A stretch of 10,762 nt of DNA, from assembly GCA_014381035.1 (NCBI GenBank), contig JACMIS010000543.1:1-10762 (forward strand), read 5' to 3'. Positions 1-6,583 of the stretch are shown here, piece after piece. The stretch is from Armatimonadota bacterium. Its GTDB lineage: Bacteria; Armatimonadota; Armatimonadia; Armatimonadales; Armatimonadaceae. The translations under genes were made by a program, and so were the position numbers. The first letter of the stretch is position 1, and each line of letters begins with the position of its first letter. The notes under the pieces were generated by a model. It searched no databases and was not told where the DNA came from. It saw only the letters and a list, made by a program, of their open reading frames with translations.

Positions 1-12
1 ATTCGCATTGGG

Positions 13-125
13 TTAGGTTATTAGGTTGTTAGGTTATTAGAGTAAAAAGAGGGCGGCGGGAGACAGATGACTGCCCCCAGAAGTATATCTAATAACCCAA
101 TCACCCAATTACTCAATCACCCAAC
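13..125. repeat. Octamer tandem repeats in inverted orientation
   Basis: Positions 13-40 hold three and a half copies of the octamer TTAGGTTR. Positions 94-125 hold four copies of an octamer close to YACCCAAT. The right array is roughly the reverse complement of the left: CTAATAACC at 89-97 matches the complement of the left arm exactly, and the similarity continues imperfectly for about 30 bases. The arms could therefore form a long imperfect hairpin. Between them, GGGCGG near 51-56 can pair with CTGCCC near 71-76 as an inner stem. I see no ORF here. It could be a small intergenic repeat family or slipped-strand expansion; function unknown. Confidence 0.6.
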
Positions 126-198
126 TTCTCGTTGACGCTTATCGGTCGCTATGATACCGTGAATAAAGCGTGACACGCGCAACTTTTAAGGGTGAATG

Positions 199-1290
199 AT
201 GAAACGAATCTACAATTTTAGTGCGGGACCGGCGATCATGCCCGTCCCCGTTTTGGAGCAGTTGAGCCGGGATGTTCTGGAAATCAACGGCTCCGGTATG
301 AGTATTCTGGAGGTATCACACCGCGGCAAAGACTACGATGCCATTCACCATGAGGCGATGACGAATCTGCTCAAAACGCTGAACCTGTCGCCGGAGGAAT
401 ACAGTGTGATTTTCGTGGGCGGGGGAGCGTCGCTACAGTTTGCCATGTTACCGGGAAATTTTCTGTCGGCGGGGCAGACTGCGGACTATATAGATACGGG
501 GGAATGGTCCGCGAAATCCATCAAAGAAGCGAAGCGTTGCGGCAATGTCAACGTCGTCGCGTCCTCGGCGGACACGAACTATGACCGCATCCCGAAAGAA
601 CTGACTTTTTCCGCGCCGGGAGCGGCTCGCTACGCGCACATCACGACGAACAACACGATTGAGGGAACGCAGTTTCACACGTTGCCCGACCCGAACGGCG
701 CACCGCTGACGGCGGATATGTCGTCCGATATTTTCGCGATAAACCACGATTTCAGCAAGTTCGCGCTGTTCTACGCCGGGGCGCAGAAGAACGCGGGTCC
801 GGCGGGCGTGACGATGATCATCGCGCAGAAATCGTTCATGGAAACTGCGAACAAGAACCTGTCTCCGATGTTGTCTTATGGCGTGCAAGCGGAGAAAGAA
901 TCGCTCTACAACACGCCCCCCGTGTTCGCCATCCACGCGCTGAATCTGGTTCTGAAACATGTGCAAGCGGAAGGCGGCGTCCCACAAATGGAAGCGCGCA
1001 ACCGCGAAAAGGCGGGCTTGATCTATTCCGCACTGGATGCCACGCCCGAACTGTACCGCCCGACCGTTGCCGAGAATGGCGACCGTTCCCTGATGAATAT
1101 CACTTTCCGACTCGCGACCGAGGAACTGGAAACGGAATTTCTCAAGGAGTCGAAAATGCGGGACATGGACGGCTTGAAAGGACACCGCAACGTCGGGGGA
1201 ATCCGAGCCTCGATCTATAACGCATTCCCGCGTGAAGGATGTGTCGCCTTGGCGGAATTCTTAGCCGATTTCGCGCGGCGAAAAGGATAG
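199..1290 (+). CDS. serC: Phosphoserine aminotransferase SerC
   Basis: Cytosolic PLP-dependent class V aminotransferase that converts 3-phosphohydroxypyruvate plus glutamate to O-phosphoserine in serine biosynthesis; the family also serves pyridoxal phosphate synthesis. The N-terminus YNFSAGPA, the block EVSHRGKDYDAIHHEA, the phosphate-binding VGGGASLQFA and the PLP-lysine block YAGAQKNAGPAG are all present. The Schiff-base lysine is K197 counting from this start. C-terminal blocks GGIRASIYNAFP and VALAEFL are typical. The length of 363 residues matches the family (about 360). Two adjacent ATG codons exist at 196 and 199; AAGGG at 188-192 is better spaced from 199. The gene stands alone: serA and serB are not in the window. 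Confidence 0.97.
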   Translation: MKRIYNFSAGPAIMPVPVLEQLSRDVLEINGSGMSILEVSHRGKDYDAIHHEAMTNLLKTLNLSPEEYSVIFVGGGASLQFAMLPGNFLSAGQTADYIDTGEWSAKSIKEAKRCGNVNVVASSADTNYDRIPKELTFSAPGAARYAHITTNNTIEGTQFHTLPDPNGAPLTADMSSDIFAINHDFSKFALFYAGAQKNAGPAGVTMIIAQKSFMETANKNLSPMLSYGVQAEKESLYNTPPVFAIHALNLVLKHVQAEGGVPQMEARNREKAGLIYSALDATPELYRPTVAENGDRSLMNITFRLATEELETEFLKESKMRDMDGLKGHRNVGGIRASIYNAFPREGCVALAEFLADFARRKG

Positions 1291-1415
1291 CGATTATTTC
1301 GTGCTGAAACCATGTCGTCGCAATAACCCGCCGTGAAATCGCTACGCGGCGAAAGCGGCGGCGTGGTCGAAGTTTATGAAGCCGTCGTTGGGGACGCGAC
1401 CGAGGCGAAACTGGT

Positions 1416-1832
1416 TTGTGGTATCATCTTCGTCCTGCTGGCAGCTACCAGAACACCGCAATTCATGGTTCGAATTCCAACGCGCTCAAGCGATTCCTGG
1501 CGAGGCAATTACGCGACCTCATGCCCGGTGATACCATTCACGTAAACCCGCGCCTGCTGCCTTCTCTACGAGGAGCGGTCACGGAATATCTCGCCGGAGG
1601 GAACCGGTCGCGGCACGACACCAGTTTCACGGAAGCGGCGATCTACGCGTTAGGTATTCTGCAGGACGAGAAAGCGCACCCGATCTTATCCAACTTCAGT
1701 CAGAATGACGATCCACGGCATGCGCTCTATCGCGCAATATTAGACGCGATGCGTTGCATCAACGACGCGAACGCGACACGCGACGCTCTGAAGCCGACGG
1801 CGCGACAATCGCGCGGTGCGAAAAAGCCTTGA
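1416..1832 (+). CDS. Hypothetical small protein with HEAT-like helices, start uncertain
   Basis: I do not recognise the family. The C-terminal two thirds (about residues 67-118) read as paired amphipathic helices of HEAT/PBS-lyase type: an alanine-rich AAIYALGILQDEKAHPIL segment, then a second helix pair ending AILDAMRCIND. The tail is basic. The open frame begins at TTG 1416, but a candidate extended -10 overlaps that point. ATG 1521 would give a 103-residue protein beginning MPGDTIHVNP, with no good ribosome binding site. Codons between these two points still look coding, so the true start is unresolved and the 5' part may be degraded. It ends 34 nt before the esterase gene and could be co-transcribed with it. 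Confidence 0.5.
   Translation: MWYHLRPAGSYQNTAIHGSNSNALKRFLARQLRDLMPGDTIHVNPRLLPSLRGAVTEYLAGGNRSRHDTSFTEAAIYALGILQDEKAHPILSNFSQNDDPRHALYRAILDAMRCINDANATRDALKPTARQSRGAKKP
1419..1427 (+). promoter_or_regulatory. Possible extended -10 element
   Basis: The string TGGTATCAT fits an extended -10 (TGnTATNNT) and resembles the TGGTATACT in front of ftsY in this window. No convincing -35 is seen 16-18 nt upstream. If used, transcription would begin near 1434, downstream of the TTG at 1416, and favour a later start for the small HEAT-like ORF. Confidence 0.25.
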
Positions 1833-1866
1833 TCACCTCGTTAGTAAAGAAAAGGTACTATGACGT

Positions 1867-3867
1867 ATGAAACGACGTTTTTTCCTCGGTTTGTTTCTGA
1901 CAGCAGTCACGTTGCCCGTCACTGCGGCGACGGCGCGGGCACAGGCGGTCAAACCGTTCCTCGCCTCGCTTTTCAGCGACGATATGGTCCTGCAACGCGG
2001 GATTTCCGCGCCCGTGTGGGGCTGGGCGAAACCCGGTGAGAAAATCGCCGTCAGCGTGGCGGGCAAAACGGCGTCTGCCATCGCCGATACGCGGGGGAAG
2101 TGGATGGCGAAACTGCCTCCGCTACCGGTGGGGGGACCGTACACGCTGAAAGCGACGCGCTCCGCGCAGACAGTCACGCTCAATAACATCCTTGTCGGCG
2201 ACGTTTGGATCTGCTCCGGTCAATCGAACATGGAGATGGGGATCGGCGCGGTGAACGACGGACCTGCCGAGATTGCCGCCGCGAACTATCCTAAAATCCG
2301 TTTGTTTTCGGTTCCCCATGCGACAGCTCTTCAGCCGACGGATACCGTGAATGCAAAGTGGACCGTTTGCAGTCCGCAAACCGTCGGGACTGGCGGATGG
2401 AGCGGTTTTTCTGCGGTCGGATACTTCTTCGGACGCGCGTTGTATAAGGAACTCAACGTGCCCATCGGATTGATTCACACGTCGTGGGGTGGCACGGTCG
2501 CCGAGGCGTGGGTCAGTGGGAATGCCTTGAAGAGAAACATGCCTGATTTTGTGAGCGGGGTGGCTCAGGTAGAATCGGCGGCAAAAGCAAGCAGTCAGGC
2601 AAGTTACGAAACCCAGGTCACGGAATGGTACGCCAAAAATGATCCCGGTTCTCGAGGAAAGGAAGGGTGGAGATCAGACAACATCGAAATGTCGGGCTGG
2701 AAGACGATGTCATTGCCGACGGCGTGGGAAGCGGCGGGGTTGCCGCAATTCGACGGCGTCGTCTGGTTCCGCAAGGAAGTCACTCTGCCCGATTCCGTTG
2801 CCGGAAAAGCTGCCGTTCTGAACCTCGGTCCGATTGACGACAACGACACCACCTGGATAAACGGGACGAAAGTCGGCTCGACCAGTGCTTACCTGACGGA
2901 CCGGAAATACACGGTCCCGGAAAATCTGTTAAAAGCCGGTAGAAATACCGTCGCTGTTCGTGTTTTGGATACTCAGGGTGGTGGAGGATTTCATGGTAAG
3001 CCGGAACAGATGACGCTGACCCCGACAGGAGGAACGCCGTTTGCCCTGGCGGGCGACTGGCAGTACCGGGTCGGTGTGGATATAAAAAACGCGCCAGCGT
3101 ACCCGATCCCGCTTGAAAATAATCCGAACGTCGCGACGGCGTTATACAACGGCATGATCGCGCCGCTGGTGCCGTTCGGGATCAAGGGGGCGATCTGGTA
3201 TCAGGGCGAATCGAACGCGGGGCGTGACGAACAGTACCGTCGGCTCCTCCCGACACTGATCGGCGACTGGCGCGAACAGTTCGGTGTCGGCTCATTCCCG
3301 TTCTACATCGTGCAACTGGCAAACTTTCTCGCGCCGGATACCGAACCGAAAGACGACCCCTGGCCCCGCCTGCGGGAAGCACAGTATCTGACAACCCGGC
3401 AGATGCCCGGTACCGGAATCGCGACCGCGATAGACATCGGTGAGGCGAACGATATTCACCCGAAGAACAAGCAGGAAGTCGGGCGACGGTTGGCATTGAA
3501 CGCGCTTGCCCTCACCTACGGCAAGAAGGTTGTGTATTCCGGTCCCGTCTATAATAATAACCGGGGAGGGCTTGACGGAAACACGATTCGACTCGTGTTT
3601 GATCATGTCGGTGGCGGATTGGTGGCAAAAGGCGGGACTCCGTTGACCGGTTTTGCGATAGCCGGAGACGATAAAAAATTCGTGTGGGCAGATGCGAAGA
3701 TCGAGGGGGACACCATCCTTGTCTCCTCGCCAAAGGTGGCGAATCCGAAAGCGGTGCGGTATGCCTGGTCGAACAACCCCGTCTGTAATCTATACAACAA
3801 GGAAGGGTTACCGGCTCTACCGTTCCGCACAGACAGTCCAGCGACAATGTTCCCCCCCAAAAAATAA
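1867..3867 (+). CDS. Secreted sialate O-acetylesterase-type SGNH hydrolase
   Basis: Predicted exported carbohydrate esterase of the sialate 9-O-acetylesterase family, which removes O-acetyl groups from sialic acids or other acetylated glycans. Residues 1-27 form a signal peptide (MKRR, hydrophobic core, ARAQA cleavage site). The nucleophile block GDVWICSGQSNM places the serine at S120. IHTSWGGTVAEAW follows. A beta-sandwich insert resembling the sugar-binding domain of GH2 enzymes spans about 250-390. The second catalytic half has IWYQGESNAG (443-451) and the Asp/His pair DIHP (D529, H531). Length of 666 fits family members carrying the insert. AAAGG at 1851-1855 lies 11 nt upstream of the ATG; an out-of-frame ATG at 1860 is ignored. 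The real substrate may be plant or microbial acetylated polysaccharide. Confidence 0.9.
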   Translation: MKRRFFLGLFLTAVTLPVTAATARAQAVKPFLASLFSDDMVLQRGISAPVWGWAKPGEKIAVSVAGKTASAIADTRGKWMAKLPPLPVGGPYTLKATRSAQTVTLNNILVGDVWICSGQSNMEMGIGAVNDGPAEIAAANYPKIRLFSVPHATALQPTDTVNAKWTVCSPQTVGTGGWSGFSAVGYFFGRALYKELNVPIGLIHTSWGGTVAEAWVSGNALKRNMPDFVSGVAQVESAAKASSQASYETQVTEWYAKNDPGSRGKEGWRSDNIEMSGWKTMSLPTAWEAAGLPQFDGVVWFRKEVTLPDSVAGKAAVLNLGPIDDNDTTWINGTKVGSTSAYLTDRKYTVPENLLKAGRNTVAVRVLDTQGGGGFHGKPEQMTLTPTGGTPFALAGDWQYRVGVDIKNAPAYPIPLENNPNVATALYNGMIAPLVPFGIKGAIWYQGESNAGRDEQYRRLLPTLIGDWREQFGVGSFPFYIVQLANFLAPDTEPKDDPWPRLREAQYLTTRQMPGTGIATAIDIGEANDIHPKNKQEVGRRLALNALALTYGKKVVYSGPVYNNNRGGLDGNTIRLVFDHVGGGLVAKGGTPLTGFAIAGDDKKFVWADAKIEGDTILVSSPKVANPKAVRYAWSNNPVCNLYNKEGLPALPFRTDSPATMFPPKK

Positions 3868-3891
3868 GTGTGGGAGAGGACTCTCTCAAGA

Positions 3892-3926
3892 CCGTTCGGT
3901 GGAAACCGGAAGCTTCCATCGGACGG
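3892..3926. terminator. Hairpin between convergent esterase and ftsY genes
   Basis: CCGTTCGGTGGAA (3892-3904) pairs with TTCCATCGGACGG (3914-3926) over 13 bp including two G-U pairs; the loop is nine bases. It sits between the stop codons of two convergent genes, where a shared bidirectional terminator is expected. Neither strand has a clear T-tract after the stem, so intrinsic termination is not assured; it may instead protect mRNA 3' ends. Confidence 0.5.
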
Positions 3927-3942
3927 ATCACAATACCCGACA

Positions 3943-4839
3943 TTAATCTACCGAAAGCATGGCTTCGACGAACAGGTCGGGTTCGAACGGGAGTAGATCT
4001 TCTATGCCCTCGCCGACGCCGACGAGTTTGATCGGTAAGCCTAACTGTTCGCGGAGCGAGATAACGATACCGCCGCGCGCCGTGCCGTCCAACTTGGAAA
4101 GCGCGATACCGGTGAGCGGGACCGATTGCATGAATTCCTTCGCCTGATTGACCGCGTTCTGCCCGGTGGTCGCATCAAGGGCAAGCAATACTTCGTCCGG
4201 CTTGCGCCCCAACTCCCGCTCGCAGACACGCCCGATCTTCTTGAGCTCTTCCATCAGGTTTGCTTTGTTGTGCAACCGCCCCGCCGTGTCCACGAGAATC
4301 AGATCCGTACCGGCATTTTTCGCTTTGTTGATCGCGTCGAACACGACGGCGGCAGGGTCACTTCGCTCCTGTTGGCGGACGAAATCGGCTCCGGCACGCC
4401 CCGCCCAGATTTCCAGTTGCTCGGCGGCAGCCGCGCGGAACGTGTCCCCGGCGGCGAGCAGGACTTTCTTGCCCGCCTGGGTCTGCTGATACGCGAGTTT
4501 GCCCAGTGTGGTGGTCTTCCCGACGCCGTTGACGCCGACCATGAGAAACAAAGAGGGGGCGACAGGGGCGAAATTCAAATCGGAGTCTTGCGCGTTCCCG
4601 AGAGCGGAAACCAACGCTTGCGTCAATCCCTCGCGCACATCTTTCGCCTCGACAAGCCGTTTATCGCGGACATACTGGCGCAACTGCTCCAGTATCTTAT
4701 CCGTCGAGCGCACCGAAAGGTCGGCGGCGAGTAACGCTTCCTCGAACTGCTCGAACAGTTCGTCGTCAATGCGACCACGCCCCGTAATCATGGCATCGAG
4801 GCTCTGAAAAACGTTTTTGAAAATACCGGGTTTTAACAT
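3943..4839 (-). CDS. ftsY: Signal recognition particle receptor FtsY
   Basis: Membrane-associated SRP-type GTPase that docks the SRP-ribosome-nascent chain complex at the Sec translocon. A short helical N domain spans about 1-85. The G domain has the P-loop GVNGVGKTTT (102-111), the insertion-box DTFRAAA (132-138), DTAGR (184-188), the guanine-specificity SKLDG (248-252, S in place of the usual T) and the terminal GVGEGIEDLLPF. Length is 298 residues: it lacks the long acidic A domain of E. coli FtsY and is the compact NG type common outside proteobacteria. The FtsY-specific ATTGQNAVNQA and SKLDGTARGG blocks separate it from Ffh, and no C-terminal M domain is present. There is no evident Shine-Dalgarno sequence before the ATG. 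Confidence 0.97.
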   Translation of the reverse strand: MLKPGIFKNVFQSLDAMITGRGRIDDELFEQFEEALLAADLSVRSTDKILEQLRQYVRDKRLVEAKDVREGLTQALVSALGNAQDSDLNFAPVAPSLFLMVGVNGVGKTTTLGKLAYQQTQAGKKVLLAAGDTFRAAAAEQLEIWAGRAGADFVRQQERSDPAAVVFDAINKAKNAGTDLILVDTAGRLHNKANLMEELKKIGRVCERELGRKPDEVLLALDATTGQNAVNQAKEFMQSVPLTGIALSKLDGTARGGIVISLREQLGLPIKLVGVGEGIEDLLPFEPDLFVEAMLSVD

Positions 4840-4853
4840 GATGGTTCGCGGTC

Positions 4854-4862
4854 AGTATACCA
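4854..4862 (-). promoter_or_regulatory. Extended -10 promoter of ftsY, near-leaderless transcript
   Basis: On the minus strand TGGTATACT is an extended -10 (TG-n-TATACT) ending 14 nt before the ftsY ATG. The expected transcription start is about 8 nt before the start codon, leaving essentially no 5' UTR and no room for a normal ribosome binding site. The -35 region 17 nt upstream (TCAAAA) is poor, as is usual with extended -10 promoters. Confidence 0.5.
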
Positions 4863-4889
4863 CTGGCAGAAAAAAGTTTTGATGACGCC

Positions 4890-4919
4890 TTGACAAAATC
4901 CCGGACCCGCGATTATAAT
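4890..4919 (+). promoter_or_regulatory. Consensus sigma-70 promoter of the Cys leader / ssu unit
   Basis: TTGACA at 4890-4895 and TATAAT at 4914-4919 are both perfect consensus hexamers, separated by 18 nt. The transcription start should fall near 4926. It faces right, divergent from the ftsY promoter, about 30 nt upstream of the cysteine-rich leader ORF. Such a strong constitutive promoter suits control at a downstream attenuator rather than at initiation. Confidence 0.85.
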
Positions 4920-4956
4920 CAAAAATGTAATTCGACCGAAATAATCAGAATTAAAA

Positions 4957-5037
4957 ATGATCTCGTTACTAACGCTGTTCTCCCCTATCTACTTGCACAT
5001 CTACTGTTGTTGTCGCTGTTGGCGCGGCACCCGTTAG
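4957..5037 (+). CDS. Cysteine-rich leader peptide (26 aa), putative attenuator
   Basis: ATG at 4957 opens 26 codons ending in TAG at 5035-5037. The peptide carries the run YCCCRCW at residues 16-22: four cysteines in five codons (5005-5019), all TGT, just ten to eighteen codons before a second structural region. Cysteine is normally rare, so this density is typical of ribosome-stalling leader peptides that sense charged tRNA-Cys. It lies between a consensus promoter and a strong intrinsic terminator, upstream of sulfonate-utilisation genes. There is no clear Shine-Dalgarno sequence; the 5' UTR is short and AT-rich. An in-frame stop at 4942 prevents a longer N-terminus. The coding call is inferred from composition and context, as no family comparison is possible. 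Confidence 0.7.
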   Translation: MISLLTLFSPIYLHIYCCCRCWRGTR

Positions 5038-5109
5038 GTCGGGTAACCAAACCACTTACCCTGCCGTCAATCGCATTATTTTCTGACTGACCAGTCCACT
5101 GGAGGTCGG
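5036..5109 (+). promoter_or_regulatory. Candidate alternative pairings of the attenuator
   Basis: AGGTCGGG occurs at the leader stop codon (5036-5043) and again as the 5' arm of the terminator (5103-5110). The first copy can form a hairpin through GGGTAA/TTACCC (5041-5046 with 5056-5061), or can pair with the terminator 3' arm CCGACCT (5127-5133). CTGACC (5087-5092) can pair with either AGGTCGGG copy. A ribosome at the TAG would cover the first copy; one stalled on the Cys codons would leave it exposed. These mutually exclusive pairings are what an attenuator needs, but which one wins cannot be settled by eye. Confidence 0.45.
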
Positions 5110-5143
5110 GACTCCCGCAAGGAGTTCCGACCTTTTTGTTTTT
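5103..5143 (+). terminator. Strong intrinsic terminator ahead of ssuD
   Basis: AGGTCGGGACTCC (5103-5115) pairs with GGAGTTCCGACCT (5121-5133) as 13 continuous base pairs with one G-U, closed by a CGCAA loop. It is followed by TTTTT-G-TTTTT. This is a textbook Rho-independent terminator. It lies about 65 nt after the leader-peptide stop and 240 nt before ssuD, and no full-length gene precedes it, so its likely job is premature termination of the ssu transcript. Confidence 0.9.
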
Positions 5144-5385
5144 GCTACAGGAATCCGAATTTATGACACATTACAGAGGCACAAATCAGCCGAATCAGTG
5201 GAGGGAGAACAGAGTACAGTGCTTTGTTCCGTATCGAGAAGGCGGAAGAAAATCGGCTTGCCGAAGGGGTGACGAACCTGTTGTATCCCTGTATGGTTCG
5301 GTCATTTCGACGGGACCGCTTACGGCAACCGGGGGAAAAGACCTCGCACTATCGCCACAGTAGACCCATATAAAAGGAAAAACAA
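5144..5385 (+). other. Structured untranslated leader before ssuD
   Basis: No convincing gene lies here. Several local stems are visible: TTCCG/CGGAA (5227-5231, 5243-5247), CGAACC/GGTTCG (5273-5278, 5295-5300) and CGGTC/GACCG (5299-5303, 5314-5318); the last two compete for the same bases. I looked for SAM, cobalamin, TPP, FMN and c-di-GMP riboswitch cores and found none complete. AAAGGAAA at 5373-5380 is the ribosome binding site of ssuD. No second clear promoter was found. Confidence 0.4.
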
Positions 5386-6567
5386 ATGACTGACGCAGTG
5401 GATGTTTTCTGGTACCTGCCGACGCAGGGAGATGAGCGGTTTCTCGGCTCGGAGATCGGGCGACGCAAGCCGACGTTCGCGTATCTGACACAAATCACGC
5501 AAGCGGTGGACGCGCTGGGGTACGGAGGAATGCTACTCGGTACCGGCACCAAACTCGATCCGCTCACTGTCGCGACCGCGTTGATACCGCTCACCGAGCG
5601 ATTGAAATTTCTGGTCGCCGCCCGCCCCTCGATCATGACGCCCGCGCTCTGGGCGCGAATGACAGCGAGTTTCGACGAACTTTCGAACGGCAGGATTCTG
5701 CTCAATATAGTCACCGGGGCGAGCACCGAACAGTTGGAGGGGGATGGTATTTTTGCAAACCATGACGAACGATACGAGATTACCGATGAGTTCCTGCATA
5801 TCTGGCGTTCCCTCATGCGCGGCGAGGTGACGACGTTCGAGGGGAAGCATTTGCGGATCAAGAACGGCAGACAGCAGATCAAGCCAGTGCAACAGCCGTA
5901 CCCGCCATTGTATTTCGGCGGCTCATCGCACGCTGCGCTTGAGGTCGCCGCCAAACATGTAGATGTATACCTGTCCTGGGGGGAACCGCCCGCATTGGTG
6001 AAGGAAAAGATCGACGAAGTGAAACGGCTGGCGCAGGGGTACGGGCGCACCGTGCGTTTCGGGATTCGTCTCCATGTCATCGCACGGGAAACCGACGTTG
6101 CGGCGTTCGCCGCTGCCGCCGAGCTCATCAAACACGTTTCCGATGACACAATCGCCGTCGCCCAGAAAGCCTACGCCCGCACCGAGTCGGAAGGGCAACG
6201 CCGTATGGCGGCGTTGCATAATGGTCGCCGCCGCGATCAGTTAGAGATTCACCCGAACCTCTGGGCAGGGGTTGGGTTGGTGCGTGGTGGCGCGGGGACG
6301 GCACTGGTTGGTTCCGGCGAGTCCATCGCCCGGCTGATGCAGGAGTACGTTGACCTCGGAATCGACACCTTCGTACTGTCTGGCTATCCATCCCTGGAGG
6401 AAGCCTACGCCTGCGCCGAATGGGTGTTCCCCCATATCAACCTGTCTCGCCCCGACGCCTCGCCGTTCAATCCGCACGTCGTACCCTATGGCCGCTTTGG
6501 CTACCCGAATGCGACCTCACACTCACAAAATCCGACACCGACCCCGAAAGATGAACTCGCCCGCTAA
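5386..6567 (+). CDS. ssuD: FMNH2-dependent alkanesulfonate monooxygenase SsuD
   Basis: Cytosolic two-component flavin monooxygenase of the bacterial luciferase-like family. It uses FMNH2 from a reductase and O2 to split the C-S bond of alkanesulfonates, giving aldehyde and sulfite for sulfur assimilation. Long blocks match E. coli Ssu[54 protein letters not shown] and FVLSGYP. Equivalents of catalytic Arg226, His228, Arg297 and Tyr331 are R228, H230, R300 and Y334. Two conserved positions differ: the N-terminal THGD is TQGD (Q14), and the GRSCED segment holding Cys54 is GTKLDP, with no cysteine and one residue shorter. Length 393 versus about 381. AAAGGAAA precedes the ATG. The reductase SsuE is not in the window. 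Confidence 0.93.
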   Translation: MTDAVDVFWYLPTQGDERFLGSEIGRRKPTFAYLTQITQAVDALGYGGMLLGTGTKLDPLTVATALIPLTERLKFLVAARPSIMTPALWARMTASFDELSNGRILLNIVTGASTEQLEGDGIFANHDERYEITDEFLHIWRSLMRGEVTTFEGKHLRIKNGRQQIKPVQQPYPPLYFGGSSHAALEVAAKHVDVYLSWGEPPALVKEKIDEVKRLAQGYGRTVRFGIRLHVIARETDVAAFAAAAELIKHVSDDTIAVAQKAYARTESEGQRRMAALHNGRRRDQLEIHPNLWAGVGLVRGGAGTALVGSGESIARLMQEYVDLGIDTFVLSGYPSLEEAYACAEWVFPHINLSRPDASPFNPHVVPYGRFGYPNATSHSQNPTPTPKDELAR

Positions 6568-6583
6568 GAAAGGTTCGCTATTT

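Noticed and set aside
13..125. CRISPR array
   Set aside because: The repeats are 8 bases long and directly tandem, without unique spacers of normal size, and no cas gene is near.
132..160. Promoter for serC (TTGACG followed by GATACC or TACCGT)
   Set aside because: The -35 is fair but no -10 with a good spacing is convincing.
448..1185. Long minus-strand open frame inside serC
   Set aside because: It is Arg/Val/His-rich antisense of a complete, well-recognised serC and shows no domain of its own.
1333..1545. 70-codon GTG-start frame with a GIIFVLLAA stretch
   Set aside because: No ribosome binding site, its end overlaps the better-coding HEAT-like frame, and the latter half is Arg/Ser/Thr noise.
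4890..5090. 66-codon frame starting at TTG
   Set aside because: Its start lies inside the -35 hexamer of the consensus promoter, so it would not be transcribed from its own start; it overlaps the better supported leader ORF in another frame.
5160..5345. SAM-I type riboswitch (GTGGAGGGA and GGCAACC are present)
   Set aside because: The two strings are about 130 nt apart without the GGCCC partner or the P1/P3 helices, so the fold cannot form.
5136..5363. 75-codon frame between the terminator and ssuD
   Set aside because: It starts in the terminator U-tract, has no ribosome binding site and low-quality composition; the parallel frame (5167-5370) is open but has no start codon.
6350..6583. Upstream extension of the prepilin-like frame
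   Set aside because: It is out-of-frame antisense-like sequence within ssuD; the prepilin leader and ribosome binding site place the start at 6584.
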